From an uncultured Planctomycetales bacterium (GTDB taxonomy: Bacteria; Planctomycetota; Planctomycetia; Pirellulales; Thermoguttaceae), in contig CALARR010000059.1 in the NCBI GenBank assembly GCA_937889015.1, positions 1-64,000 of the forward strand: a stretch of DNA of 64,000 nt, read 5' to 3'. The notes below the pieces were generated by a model, which saw only the letters and a list, made by a program, of their open reading frames with translations, was not told where the DNA came from and did not search any database. Of the stretch, positions 18,664 to 27,716 are shown in pieces (the first letter of the stretch is position 1; the number at the start of each line of letters is the position of its first letter). A program made the translations under genes and the position numbers.

Positions 18664-19077
18664 TCAGGGGGGCGGAAACGGATCGCGCTTCACATAGGCG
18701 GTGCCCTGAAAAGTCGCGATCAGGCGACCGGCGGCATCACAGATACGCACGCCGCAGTGGGCCAGCTTTCGGCTCCGCGAGATCTCCGTCGCCTCGGCCT
18801 GCAACTGCCCCTCGAGGGCCGGGTGGTGGCAGGAAATGCTCATGCTGATGCCCATCGCCACCTGCCCCGCCGCGTTGCAGGCGGCGAAGAAGGTGGTCGC
18901 GGCCAGCGTGAACAGGGCGCCGCCGTGCACCGTGCCCAGGCTATTGTGGTGCCGGTCTTCGATCGGCATCACGGCGCGTGCGTAGCCCGGCCGGACATCG
19001 ACCAGCTCGATGCCATTGGCCGCCGCAAAGCGATCGCGCCGCAGGCCGTCCATCATCTCTTGCGAACAATCGGACAT
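18664..19077 (-). CDS. PaaI-family hotdog thioesterase
   Basis: A small cytoplasmic thioesterase that hydrolyses acyl-CoA esters. The 137-aa hotdog domain carries the signature HNSLGTVHGGALFTLAATTFFAA, with the HGG motif and active-site region, and ISISCHHPALEGQLQAEA in the second half (here MSISCHHPALEG). It is transcribed with the FAH-like and monooxygenase genes, which fits an organic-acid role. The acyl substrate is unknown. Confidence 0.85.
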   Translation of the reverse strand: MSDCSQEMMDGLRRDRFAAANGIELVDVRPGYARAVMPIEDRHHNSLGTVHGGALFTLAATTFFAACNAAGQVAMGISMSISCHHPALEGQLQAEATEISRSRKLAHCGVRICDAAGRLIATFQGTAYVKRDPFPPP

Positions 19078-19114
19078 GACAGATCAACGATCCTCAGGAA
19101 CCCTTGGTTGCGAT

Positions 19115-20062
19115 TCAATCGGCGTCTTGCGCCAGGCTGCGCGCTTGAAGGTAGTCGCCCACCGGCAGTCTCAAGCTCCGCAGGTCTTCGTGCGTGATCT
19201 CGACATCGCGCGAGGCAGCCTTCTCTTCCGAACTAAGTTCGACGTCGCCGCTGGCCGACAAGAGAACGATGCGTTGACGCACTTCGCCCAACCGCCGCTG
19301 GACGCGCGCCGGCATCCCCAGACCGTAGGCCGCGTGGCCGGCTCCGCAGAGCACCACCGCCGTGCGGTTCGCCCCAGCTTCCGAGCGAAGGTAGTTGGCC
19401 AGACTGTGGGCCATGCACTCATCGCGCGCGATCTGGGCCTCGATCATGGGGCGCAGACGCTCGGGCGTGGCCGCCATGTGGACCATGAGTTGCAGGCCCA
19501 GCAGCTTTTCGTATGGCGGGTCGCACAACTGCAGTTCGACGGGCAGGCCGGCGCGCGCCTCGGCCGGCAGTTTGTCCACGCCCCCTTCGCGCGCCACGCG
19601 GCGGATCAGTTCGGCCGGGGCATTGAGCGCCACCACGGGAATGTTCCGCGTTCGGGCCGCTTCTAACAGCGGTTGGTACTGCTGGTAGTTGCGCCAGCGC
19701 TGGGGCCAGCCCGTGGCGGCGGCCAACTGGGCGAAGTCGATCTGCCCCTGGTTGAAACGGTCGAGGGTGGCCTGGTGCGCTGCCTCCAGTTGTTCCAGCC
19801 CCAACACCAGGCGGCGGCCGCGCGCGGCAAGGTCTTCCAGGATCCGCAATTGCGTGTCGTGGTGCCGGGCCAGCGTGTGCCGCTCGCCCAGGTAGACGAC
19901 GCGCGCCTCGGCCAGGTCTGCCAGCATCTCGGCGTAGGCGACCGGCTCGCCCTGGCAAAGGTCGATCCACAGGCTGCAGCGGCGCGGCCCTTCGGGTCCG
20001 GCCAGACCGATCCGGACAAGGGCCACGAGTACAACGGGAATCCACGCCAGTCGTCGCCCCAA
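19115..20062 (-). CDS. ChaN-like (DUF399) exported haem/iron-uptake-type protein
   Basis: Belongs to the ChaN/Tiki-like fold, known from iron-regulated lipoproteins that bind haem. Signatures are VVYLGERHTLARHHDTQLRI, LGLEQLEAAHQATLDRFN and VVLCGAGHAAYGLGMPARV. A TTG start at 20062 is chosen because GGAGGT lies 6 nt upstream and a signal peptide follows immediately (GRRLAWIPVVLVALVRIGLA). The longer frame to 20269 has no ribosome site and an unlikely N-terminus. The protein is 315 aa. No lipobox is seen. It is divergent from the FG-GAP gene. Confidence 0.77.
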   Translation of the reverse strand: MGRRLAWIPVVLVALVRIGLAGPEGPRRCSLWIDLCQGEPVAYAEMLADLAEARVVYLGERHTLARHHDTQLRILEDLAARGRRLVLGLEQLEAAHQATLDRFNQGQIDFAQLAAATGWPQRWRNYQQYQPLLEAARTRNIPVVALNAPAELIRRVAREGGVDKLPAEARAGLPVELQLCDPPYEKLLGLQLMVHMAATPERLRPMIEAQIARDECMAHSLANYLRSEAGANRTAVVLCGAGHAAYGLGMPARVQRRLGEVRQRIVLLSASGDVELSSEEKAASRDVEITHEDLRSLRLPVGDYLQARSLAQDAD

Positions 20063-20243
20063 GGATCCACCTCCCTCCGGAAGTTGCGTCACGGTCCATC
20101 CTGCGCCTCTTACGATACCCGGAAGGCCCCTGGCAGGGAAGCCCCAGCACCCCCGTGGTGGGCCTCGGCGGTGGGCGTTGAAGCTGGCCGGAGCATGGAC
20201 TACGATGGCAGAAATCCCCCTCCCCGCAACCAGGAGTCCCGCC

Positions 20244-21437
20244 ATGCGAAAAGGCTCGTTCCCCGCCACACTGATCGCGATGGTCCTGATGGTCCCGGCC
20301 GCTTGGGCCGTCGACGCGCCGCGCAGCCGCCATAAGTTGGCGCCCGAGGCGATCCGCTTCGAGGCCCATCGCGTGGGCAGCTATCGCAGCGAGGCCTGCG
20401 ACGTGGGCGATTTCAACAACGACGGCAAACTGGACATTATCGCCGGGGCCCATCTCTATCTGGCCCCCGACTGGAAGGCGATCAAGGTTCGCGAACCAGT
20501 GACCGACGTGAACGACGAGGGCAAGGGCTATTGCCACGACTTCGCCAACCTGGCCCTGGACGTGGACGGCGACGGGAAGCTGGATGTCGTCTCCTGCTTC
20601 TGGCACGAGAAGCAGACGGCCTGGTATCGCAACACGGGCACGACCGGCGGCCTGTGGCCGGAGACCGTGATCCAACAGAACGGCAACTTCGAGACGGGCT
20701 GCCTGTGGGACATCGACGGCGACGGCAAGGCGCGCGAGGTCCTGCCCGACAGCAAGGCCACCGTCTGGTACGACCTGCAGCCGGGCGGGAAATTCGGCAT
20801 CCATACGATTTGCGAGAAGCCGATGGCCTTTGGCGGCGGTGTGGGCGATATCAACGGCGACGGCCGGCCCGATGTCCTGCGGCCCAACGCCTGGTTCGAA
20901 GCGCCCGCCGATCCGCGCCAGGGAGAATGGAAAGAACATCCCTTGAGCTTGGGCAGCCCCGAAGACGGCAAGGTCGAACACACACCGCAGATCCTGGTCT
21001 ACGACGTCAATGGCGACGGCCTGAACGACATTATCACCAGTGCGGCGCACAAGTATGGCATCTTCTGGTACCAGCAGATCCGCCAGGGCAACGAGATCAC
21101 GTGGCAGCGACACCTGATCGACGATTCGTGGACCCAGGCCCACAGCCTGACGCTGGCCGACTTGGACGGGGATGGCGACCTGGACCTGGCGACGGGCAAG
21201 CGTTTTATGGCCCACAACGGCAAGGATCCCGAGGAGTTCGCGCCCCTGGGCGTGTACTGGTACGAACTGCAGCCCGGCCGCACCACAAAGTGGGTCAAGC
21301 ACGTCATCTCCTACGATGCGGGGATTGGCTCGGCGCTGAACATCCCGGTCGTGGACCTGGACGGCGACGGTGACCTGGACGTGGTCGTGACCGGCAAGTG
21401 GGGCGGCCCGGTGTGGTTTGAGAACAGGGCCCAGTAG
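20244..21437 (+). CDS. Secreted FG-GAP/VCBS repeat protein
   Basis: A 397-aa exported protein built from FG-GAP-type beta-propeller blades, each with an acidic calcium-binding loop: DVGDFNNDGKLDIIAG, LDVDGDGKLDVVS, DIDGDGKAREVLP, GDINGDGRPDVLRP, DVNGDGLNDIITS, DLDGDGDLDLATG and DLDGDGDLDVVVTG. That is seven blades, a complete propeller. The signal peptide is MRKGSFPATLIAMVLMVPAA. ATG 20244 follows CAGGAG by 7 nt. It probably binds or docks onto glycans or other proteins; no catalytic domain is seen. It is transcribed with the GH28 gene 32 nt on. Confidence 0.87.
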   Translation: MRKGSFPATLIAMVLMVPAAWAVDAPRSRHKLAPEAIRFEAHRVGSYRSEACDVGDFNNDGKLDIIAGAHLYLAPDWKAIKVREPVTDVNDEGKGYCHDFANLALDVDGDGKLDVVSCFWHEKQTAWYRNTGTTGGLWPETVIQQNGNFETGCLWDIDGDGKAREVLPDSKATVWYDLQPGGKFGIHTICEKPMAFGGGVGDINGDGRPDVLRPNAWFEAPADPRQGEWKEHPLSLGSPEDGKVEHTPQILVYDVNGDGLNDIITSAAHKYGIFWYQQIRQGNEITWQRHLIDDSWTQAHSLTLADLDGDGDLDLATGKRFMAHNGKDPEEFAPLGVYWYELQPGRTTKWVKHVISYDAGIGSALNIPVVDLDGDGDLDVVVTGKWGGPVWFENRAQ

Positions 21438-21469
21438 TTCTGAATGAAAGGACAGCGAGGGGCATCGCC

Positions 21470-23032
21470 ATGACGCGTTTCCTCAGTCGCCGCGAGGCGT
21501 TGGCGCGCGGCGCCGGCCTGATGGCAGCATTGGCCGCAGGCGCAGCCGGACGTGAAGCATGCTGCGCGGCACCGCCGGCCTCGCCGCCGCTTCCCTTTGA
21601 AATGCCGATACCAAGCGCCCCGGTCTTTGCCCAGCGCGTGTTCGATATCCGCAAGTTCGGCGCCCAGGCCGGCGGCCAGGCGGTGAACACCCAGGCGATC
21701 GCCGCCGCGATCGCCGCCTGTGCCCAAGCGCACGGGGGGCGCGTGCTGGTGCCCGAGGGCGTGTGGCTCACCGGTCCGATCCACCTGAAGAGCAACGTGG
21801 AGCTGCACCTCGCGGAGGGGGCGGAACTGCGATTCAGCCAGCGGTTTGAGGACTACCTGCCGCCGGTCTTCACGCAGCGCGGCGGGGTGCGGTGCTACAA
21901 CTACTCGCCGCTGGTCTATGCCCATCGCTGCAGCAACATTGCCGTCACTGGCCGGGGAACGCTCAACGGCCAGGGCGAGGTGTGGTGGCCCTGGAAGAAG
22001 CGCCAACCGGGGATGACGCGCCTGTTCGAGGCCGGGGCCAAGGGCCTGCCGGTGGACCAGCGCGTCTTCGGCACCGAGGCCGACGGCGTGCGCCCGCCCT
22101 TCGTGCAGCCCATCGAGTGCCAAAACGTGCTCCTGGAGGGCTTCACGATCACCAACGGCCCTTCCTGGAACATCCACCCGGTGTGCTGCGAGAACCTGAT
22201 CGTGCGCGGGGTGAGCGTGCGGACCCACGGACCGAACAACGATGGCATCGATCCCGACTGCTGCCGCAACGTGCTGATCGAAGACTGCCTGCTGGACACG
22301 GGCGACGATTGCATTTGCCTCAAGGCGGGCCGCGACGAGGACGGCTGGGCCGTGGGCCAGCCCTGCGAGAATGTGCTCATCCGCCGCTGCCACACGAAGC
22401 GCGGCCACGGCGGCGTGGTGCTGGGCAGCGAGATGTCGGCCGGGATCCGCAACGTGTTCGTACACGACTGCCGATTCGAGGGGACCGACCGCGGCATCCG
22501 CATCAAGTCGCTGCCGGGGCGCGGCGGCTTCGTGGAGAACGTCTGGTTCCAGGACATCGCCATGGACCGGATTGTGGGGGCCGCGATCCACATGACGTTC
22601 CGCTACAGCCAGCCCGACTCGCAAACCCGGAACCAGCCGCGCTTCCGCAACTTCCAGATCCGCAACGTCACCTGCGCCAAGGCCAAGCAGGCGGTGGAGA
22701 TTTTGGGCCTGGCGGAGAACTACATCGAAGACGTTTGTCTGGAGAACGTGCGGATCACGGCGGCGCGCGGCTTGTCGGCCGAGTACGTGCGCGCGCTGCG
22801 GCTGAATCGCGTCGATCTGCAGGCCGCCTCCGGCCCGCTGTTGCGTCTGTTGGACAGCCAACAAATCGACGTGAGCGACTGCCCTTGTGCGCCGGGGACC
22901 GAGGTCTTTGTGCGATTGGAGGGCCCCCAGACGCGCGACGTGCGTTTGCGAGGCGCTGCCCTGGCTCATGCCCGGCAGGCCGTGGAACTAGCCAAAGGCG
23001 CAACGCCGGACGCGGTGCGGCGCGATCCCTGA
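21470..23032 (+). CDS. GH28 polygalacturonase-family glycoside hydrolase, Tat-type export
   Basis: Cleaves galacturonan or rhamnogalacturonan chains by inversion. All four GH28 signatures are present: NNDG-x-DPD at 256-263, TGDD with catalytic Asp279/Asp280, GHG with His313, and RIK at 344-346. The N-terminus LSRREALARGAG then a hydrophobic stretch looks like a twin-arginine signal. At 520 aa it is full length. An ATG with GAGGGG upstream gives the start. With the GH51 gene 1.5 kb downstream it suggests breakdown of pectin-type plant or algal polysaccharide. Confidence 0.92.
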   Translation: MTRFLSRREALARGAGLMAALAAGAAGREACCAAPPASPPLPFEMPIPSAPVFAQRVFDIRKFGAQAGGQAVNTQAIAAAIAACAQAHGGRVLVPEGVWLTGPIHLKSNVELHLAEGAELRFSQRFEDYLPPVFTQRGGVRCYNYSPLVYAHRCSNIAVTGRGTLNGQGEVWWPWKKRQPGMTRLFEAGAKGLPVDQRVFGTEADGVRPPFVQPIECQNVLLEGFTITNGPSWNIHPVCCENLIVRGVSVRTHGPNNDGIDPDCCRNVLIEDCLLDTGDDCICLKAGRDEDGWAVGQPCENVLIRRCHTKRGHGGVVLGSEMSAGIRNVFVHDCRFEGTDRGIRIKSLPGRGGFVENVWFQDIAMDRIVGAAIHMTFRYSQPDSQTRNQPRFRNFQIRNVTCAKAKQAVEILGLAENYIEDVCLENVRITAARGLSAEYVRALRLNRVDLQAASGPLLRLLDSQQIDVSDCPCAPGTEVFVRLEGPQTRDVRLRGAALAHARQAVELAKGATPDAVRRDP

Positions 23033-23104
23033 GCGTCTTTTCCGCTTTCCTGCTGCTGCCCCCTCCATTCCCGCGTTTCCCGCCAGCCTCGGAGAAGAAG
23101 ACCC

Positions 23105-23827
23105 ATGAAAGCCCTGCCCACGCTGATCGTGATGCTGTGCCTGCCCGCCCTGGGCGCCGCTCCGGCCAAAGCGCCGTCGAGCCCGATTGTCAAGAAGGGC
23201 CAGTTGTTGCTCTCCGACGATTTTACGCGCAGCGAATTGGGCGAGGCCTGGAAGGCGCCGATCCCGGCCTTCAAGGTCGAGGACGGGGTCTTCAAGGGCT
23301 TCCAGGCGCGCGACGATCACGGCGCCGTGAGCAAGACGCTTCTCGCTTTCACGGATATCGTGATCGAGTTCTCGTTCCGCTTCGAAGGAGCCACCAGCTT
23401 CAACGTGGCGATCAACGACAAGAACTACAAGGAGGCACACGCCGGCCACATCTGCCGCGTTGCGGTGAACCCCAAGCAGATCCGCCTGGGCGACGACCGG
23501 GATGGCGCGATGCGCAACGACATCTTCGAAATGCGCAAGGATCCGCAGCGCCGCGAAGAATCCAACAAGCTGCTGGAGGGCCGCTCGGAGACCGTGGCCG
23601 TGCAGCTCCAAAACGGCAAATGGTACAAGATGAGCATCGAAATCGGCGGCGACGCGATGCGCGTGTGCCTGGACGGCCGGCCCATCGGCTACCTCAAGTC
23701 CTCGGGGATCGGCCACCAGACCAAGACCGACTTCGGCTTCACCGTCAGCGGCAAGGAAGCCCATTTCGACAATCTGCGCGTCTGGTCGGCCACGGCCTTG
23801 GGCAAGCGGTCCGCGCCGCGGCGCTAG
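23105..23827 (+). CDS. Secreted LamG/DUF1080-like protein
   Basis: A 240-aa exported protein with a signal peptide (MKALPTLIVMLCLPALGAAP) and one concanavalin-like sandwich domain of the DUF1080/3-keto-disaccharide-hydrolase type: LLSDDFTRSELGEAWK at the start, then FKVEDGVFKGFQARDDHG, WYKMSIEIGGDAMRVCLDGR and VSGKEAHFDNLRVW. Such domains bind or cleave sugars in planctomycetes. The function here is unknown. The stop codon lies within the left arm of the inverted-repeat element 23824-23932, so the original C-terminus may have been altered by that element. Confidence 0.78.
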   Translation: MKALPTLIVMLCLPALGAAPAKAPSSPIVKKGQLLLSDDFTRSELGEAWKAPIPAFKVEDGVFKGFQARDDHGAVSKTLLAFTDIVIEFSFRFEGATSFNVAINDKNYKEAHAGHICRVAVNPKQIRLGDDRDGAMRNDIFEMRKDPQRREESNKLLEGRSETVAVQLQNGKWYKMSIEIGGDAMRVCLDGRPIGYLKSSGIGHQTKTDFGFTVSGKEAHFDNLRVWSATALGKRSAPRR

Positions 23828-23932
23828 TGCTTTGTCAATGCTCCATGTTCGGGTGGCAGTTCGCTAATTCGTCCAGATTCACGGTTGCCAGACGCGACTC
23901 AACCCGAAAACCAAGATTTGACAAAGCACTAG
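23824..23932. mobile_element. MITE-like element with 15-bp perfect terminal inverted repeats
   Basis: CTAGTGCTTTGTCAA (23824-23838) and TTGACAAAGCACTAG (23918-23932) are exact inverted repeats around 79 nt of non-coding sequence. The small size, perfect ends and CTAG/TA at both tips suggest a non-autonomous insertion. No transposase is present. The left tip carries the TAG stop of the preceding gene. Confidence 0.6.
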
Positions 23933-24287
23933 GGTGGTGTCTCGCGCAGATGGGACATGATCGGGTGTTCGGCAAATCGCAGGGTCGGGCGACACATACT
24001 ACGGCCCAACGGGCCAGCAGTTATTCCAGCCCGGGCCAACGGCCTGGGAAAACGTCGCATACGCTGGGTTGAACGGCCCAACGGGCCAGCCGTTCGTTCA
24101 AGGAACGGTTGGGCTTTCAGCCCGTCGCGCTGCAGTGGAGTACCTGTTCCCCAGGCCGTTGACCTGGGCTGGGCGAACGGCTGGGCCTTCGGCCCAACAT
24201 CGATCGGCTTGCTCATCGCGGCGACCGCCGCGCGCTGCCACATAACTACCCTCAATTACGAGACACTACGCCAGGGTGGTGTCTCGC
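23931..24287. repeat. Palindrome tract between 15-nt direct repeats
   Basis: AGGGTGGTGTCTCGC occurs at 23931-23945 and again at 24273-24287. Between them are at least five GC-rich palindromes: GGCCCAACGGGCC at 24003-24015 and 24075-24087, CCGGGCCAACGGCCTGG from 24031, CCAGGCCGTTGACCTGG at 24151-24167, and GGGCCTTCGGCCC at 24183-24195. A 7-bp hairpin GAGACAC/GTGTCTC (24260-24285) overlaps the right repeat. No gene is credible here. The region from 24288 to the GH51 start holds no other feature I can support. Confidence 0.7.
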
Positions 24288-24540
24288 AGAGACGGGGCCT
24301 AGCCATTTGGGGCCACGGATGGATTGCACAGCCGTGAGCTGGCACACGCGGGGTTCTGCACTGTGGATTGCGTCCTGCGCGGAATTGGCATTTTTCTGCG
24401 CGATTGCATGCTTCCGTTCCCCCCGCACGTGCGTCTATGCTGGTCGAAAATGCCCCGCGGCGATGGTCAGCACGCTTCCCAGAGCGTCTGACCACGGCGC
24501 GAACGACCGACGCACGACTCCGCCCCACGAGGAGAACGCC

Positions 24541-27114
24541 ATGCGATCGTATCTCATGCCGCTGCTGGCCGGGTTGACCATGCTCTTTGCCGCGACAGGG
24601 GGCGAGGCCGACGAACCGGCCCGGATCACGGTTCGCGCCGACCGGCCGGGCGCCGTGATCTCGCCGGCCCTGTACGGGATCTTCTTCGAGGAGATCAACC
24701 ACGCGGGCGATGGCGGACTGTACGCCGAGATGATCCAGAACCGGTCGTTCGAGGAGACCGTGCCCGTGGAGGGTTGCACCCTGGAAGGCGACCGTTGCGT
24801 GGCGCCGGCCCTGCCCGACTACGTGACGGGCAAGATCAAGCGCTGGTCCGTGCCCTGGCAGTTCGCCTCGGCCTGGCCTGCCTGGTCGCTGGATGCCGCC
24901 GGAACCGACGCCGGCCTGTCGCTGGAGAGCGACCAGCCGCTGAACGAACACAACCCGCACTACTTGCGGCTGACCGTTTCGCGACTGCCGGCCACGGCCA
25001 GCGTGCGGTTGTTGAACGAAGGGTATTGGGGCGTGGCCGTGGTCCAGGGCGAAACGTATGACTTGTCGTTCTATGCTCGCGCTGCCCAAGGGTCGCTGCC
25101 GGCCTTGCGCGTGGGCCTCCTCGGTGCGAACGGCGCCGAGTTGGCCGCGGCCGAGGTGCAGCTTGCCGGCAACGTACAATGGAAGAAGCACGCCTGCAGC
25201 CTCACGCCAAACGCCACCGATCCCAAGGCGCGATTCTTCCTGCAGCCGCTGGGCACAGGCCGGCTGGACCTGGACATGGTCTCGCTCTTCCCGCGCAAGA
25301 CCTTCAAGAACCGACCCAACGGCTGCCGACCGGACCTGGCCCAACTGCTGGCCGACTTGAAGCCGGCCTTCGTGCGATTTCCGGGCGGATGCGTGGTGGA
25401 GGGGGCCACCATGGCCAATCGCTATCGCTGGAAAGAGACCATCGGCGACGTGGCCGCGCGGCCGGGCCACTGGTGCCTGTGGGGTTATCGCAACAGCGAC
25501 GGGTTGGGCTATCACGAGTTCCTTCAGCTTTGCGAGGATCTGGGCGCAGAGGCCATGTACGTCTGCAATTGCGGCCTGGCGTGCACGGGACGCAACGGCG
25601 ACTTCTGGCCCGACCAGCAGGTCGACGAACTGGTCCAGGACACGCTGGACGCCCTGGAGTATGCCCTGGGTTCGGCCGACACGCCGTGGGGCGCGCAGCG
25701 CGCGCGCAATGGGCATCCGGCCCCCTTTGCGTTGAAGTACCTGGAGATCGGCAACGAGAACTTCGGCCCGCGCTATGACGCCTGCTACCGGCGATTTGCC
25801 GCGGCCATCGAGCGCCGCTTTCCGCAGGTGGTGCTGATCTGCGACACGGACTTTGCCGAGGGCCGCATCCACGACCAGCACTTCTACCGGGAACCGGGCT
25901 GGTTCTTCGCCAACTTCCACCTGTACGACAAGCGGTCCGAGCCCGGCCAGCCGCCTGCGCGCGTCTCGCAGAGCCGCGCAGGCCAGACCGAGCCGCCCAA
26001 GAATACCGCCGGCCGCAAGGTCTATGTGGGCGAGTATGCCTGCAATCGGGACGTGGGGGCGGGCAACCTGCGCGCCGCGATCTCCGAGGCCGCGTTCATG
26101 CTGGGCATGGAACGCAATGCGGACTACGTGATCATGGCCAGCTACGCGCCCCTGTTCTATCACGTCGAGGACCGGCGCTGGCCGGTGAACCTGATCGGCT
26201 TCGACAGCGCGGCCAGCTTCGGCCGCGCCAGCTACTACGTCCAACAGTTGTTCGCCGTGCACCGGCCCGACGTGAATGTGGCCTGCGAGTCTTCCGCTCC
26301 GGAAATGCAGTTGCCGGGCCGGCGCGGCGCGATCGGCGTGGGCACCTGGGGCACCCAGGCGGAGTTCAAGGACATCACCGTCACCCAGAACGGACGCACG
26401 TTGCTAGCGGCCGATTTCGGCCAAGGCCTGCGCGGCTGGCGCACCCTCGACGGCGATTGGCAGGCGGTGGACGGCGCGTTGCGGCAGAATGGCGATCAAC
26501 GCCCGGCCAAGGCCCTGGCCGGCGATCCAACCTGGCGCGACTACACCCTCACGCTCAAGGCACGCAAGCTGGCGGGGGCCGAAGGGTTCTTGATCCTCTT
26601 CCAGACGGCGCGCGACAAGGACCGCTGCTGGTGGAACCTGGGTGGCTGGGGCAACCGCCAGCATGGTCTGGAGGTCCCGGGAGTGAGCGTGCCACGCGTG
26701 CCGGGCCAGATCGAGACCGGGCGCTGGTACGACATCCGCATCGAATGCCAGGACTCGCGCTTGCGTTGCTTCCTGGACGGCCAGTTGATCCACGACGTGA
26801 GCCGGGCCGGCGTGCCATCGCTCTTTGCGGCAGCCGGCAAGACCAACGCGACCGGCGAAGTCCTGCTGAAGGTCGTCAACGGCGCCAACCTGCCGCAGAC
26901 CGTGCAGATTTCCGTTGCCGGCCTGCCCGGGCTCGCATCGCGAGCCAGAACGATCGTGTTGGCCGATCCGGACGCGGAGGCGGAGAACTCGGTGGCCGAG
27001 CCGAAGCGCATCGCCCCGCGCGAGACGACGACGGAGGGTGTTGGGCCGCAGTTCTCGCACACCTTCCCGGCCAACTCGGTGACACTGATGTTCCTGCGGC
27101 CCGAGGCGCGGTGA
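24541..27114 (+). CDS. GH51 alpha-L-arabinofuranosidase, secreted
   Basis: Releases arabinofuranose from arabinan or arabinoxylan side chains. The 857-aa protein opens with a signal peptide (MRSYLMPLLAGLTMLFAATG), then ISPALYGIFFEEINHAGDGG. The GH51 barrel carries the acid/base Glu406 in EIGNEN and the nucleophile at about residue 498 in YVGEYACN. An early carbohydrate-binding jelly roll spans roughly residues 85-255. The C-terminal sandwich is split by a LamG/DUF1080-like insert at about 600-780 (FKDITVTQNGRTLLAADFGQ to RCFLDGQLIHDV). ATG 24541 has GAGGAG 6 nt upstream; the frame above it is not a signal peptide. Confidence 0.92.
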   Translation: MRSYLMPLLAGLTMLFAATGGEADEPARITVRADRPGAVISPALYGIFFEEINHAGDGGLYAEMIQNRSFEETVPVEGCTLEGDRCVAPALPDYVTGKIKRWSVPWQFASAWPAWSLDAAGTDAGLSLESDQPLNEHNPHYLRLTVSRLPATASVRLLNEGYWGVAVVQGETYDLSFYARAAQGSLPALRVGLLGANGAELAAAEVQLAGNVQWKKHACSLTPNATDPKARFFLQPLGTGRLDLDMVSLFPRKTFKNRPNGCRPDLAQLLADLKPAFVRFPGGCVVEGATMANRYRWKETIGDVAARPGHWCLWGYRNSDGLGYHEFLQLCEDLGAEAMYVCNCGLACTGRNGDFWPDQQVDELVQDTLDALEYALGSADTPWGAQRARNGHPAPFALKYLEIGNENFGPRYDACYRRFAAAIERRFPQVVLICDTDFAEGRIHDQHFYREPGWFFANFHLYDKRSEPGQPPARVSQSRAGQTEPPKNTAGRKVYVGEYACNRDVGAGNLRAAISEAAFMLGMERNADYVIMASYAPLFYHVEDRRWPVNLIGFDSAASFGRASYYVQQLFAVHRPDVNVACESSAPEMQLPGRRGAIGVGTWGTQAEFKDITVTQNGRTLLAADFGQGLRGWRTLDGDWQAVDGALRQNGDQRPAKALAGDPTWRDYTLTLKARKLAGAEGFLILFQTARDKDRCWWNLGGWGNRQHGLEVPGVSVPRVPGQIETGRWYDIRIECQDSRLRCFLDGQLIHDVSRAGVPSLFAAAGKTNATGEVLLKVVNGANLPQTVQISVAGLPGLASRARTIVLADPDAEAENSVAEPKRIAPRETTTEGVGPQFSHTFPANSVTLMFLRPEAR

Positions 27115-27123
27115 AGGGATTTT

Positions 27124-27160
27124 GGATGTGGGATGTGGGATGTAGGATGTGGGATGTGGG
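27124..27160. repeat. Heptamer array GGATGTG, five units
   Basis: Five tandem GGATGTG units (one with A for the last G) follow the GH51 stop codon by 9 nt. They are non-coding and perfectly phased, a simple-sequence tract. Confidence 0.85.
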
Positions 27161-27220
27161 CCTGTTGAGGCGATCCTGGCTCGTATGTCCGGCGAGTGCG
27201 CCAATCACGGAACCTCATAA

Positions 27221-27330
27221 TTCCGCCTTCCGCCTTCCGCCTTCCGCCTTCCGCCTTCCGCATTCCGCCTTCCGCATTCCGCATTCCGCATTCCGCATTC
27301 CGCCTTCCGCCTTCCGCATTCCGACTTCCG
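27221..27330. repeat. Heptamer array TTCCGCM, about 16 units
   Basis: About 110 nt of uninterrupted 7-nt repeats, TTCCGCC or TTCCGCA. The mix of the two variants shows local expansion. On the minus strand they give spurious RNAEGGR-type peptides. The array ends exactly where a recognisable coding fragment (27331-27479, minus) is cut off. Confidence 0.9.
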
Positions 27331-27479
27331 TGTGCGTGGCCGGCGTTGGGCAGGGACCAGGTCAGCAGCGGCGGCTCACCGACCGATACTTGAACTCCGG
27401 CCTGCTGATTCAGCAGCCGAGCCAAGGATCGGAACCCGCAGAGTCCGGCGCCGAGGATGAGGACAAGGGGTTGAGGCAT
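27331..27479 (-). pseudogene. 5' stump of a sulfotransferase-like gene
   Basis: The first ~49 codons read MPQPLVLILGAGLCGFRSLA followed by RLLNQQAGVQVSVGEPPLLTW. This resembles the PAPS-binding P-loop start of planctomycete sulfotransferases (a G-x-G-x-C-G loop, then LARLLN and EPPLL). The reading frame then runs straight into the heptamer array and turns into repeat peptide. The rest of the gene is missing. The call rests on a short match from memory of the family. Confidence 0.45.
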
Positions 27480-27716
27480 TCTGTCGGCTCTGCGGTCGGG
27501 CGATTCTGCACCGGGGACAGGCTATTGACCATCAGGCAAGTGATGCAATCCGCGCGACCAACGCAGCGCACATTCACGGTCAACTGCCGCTTGTGATAGT
27601 CCATGCCAAGGTGGGGTATTCTGGGGCCTCCTGGAACGAGTGAACTTGGGGTTTTACAACGCTCCCAGCGTATCTTCCCTGGCGCCCCGTTTGCGCGTCC
27701 CATATCCATCCAAGAG

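Noticed and set aside
19419..21302. 627-aa minus-strand open frame across the ChaN/FG-GAP boundary
   Set aside because: Antisense to two well-supported genes and spans their divergent start region.
21892..24072. 726-aa plus-strand open frame
   Set aside because: Shifted frame of the GH28 and LamG-like genes running into the repeat region; Arg-rich.
27221..27330. Regular heptamer array as a CRISPR
   Set aside because: The units are 7 nt with no spacers and no cas genes are nearby, so it is a simple-sequence repeat.
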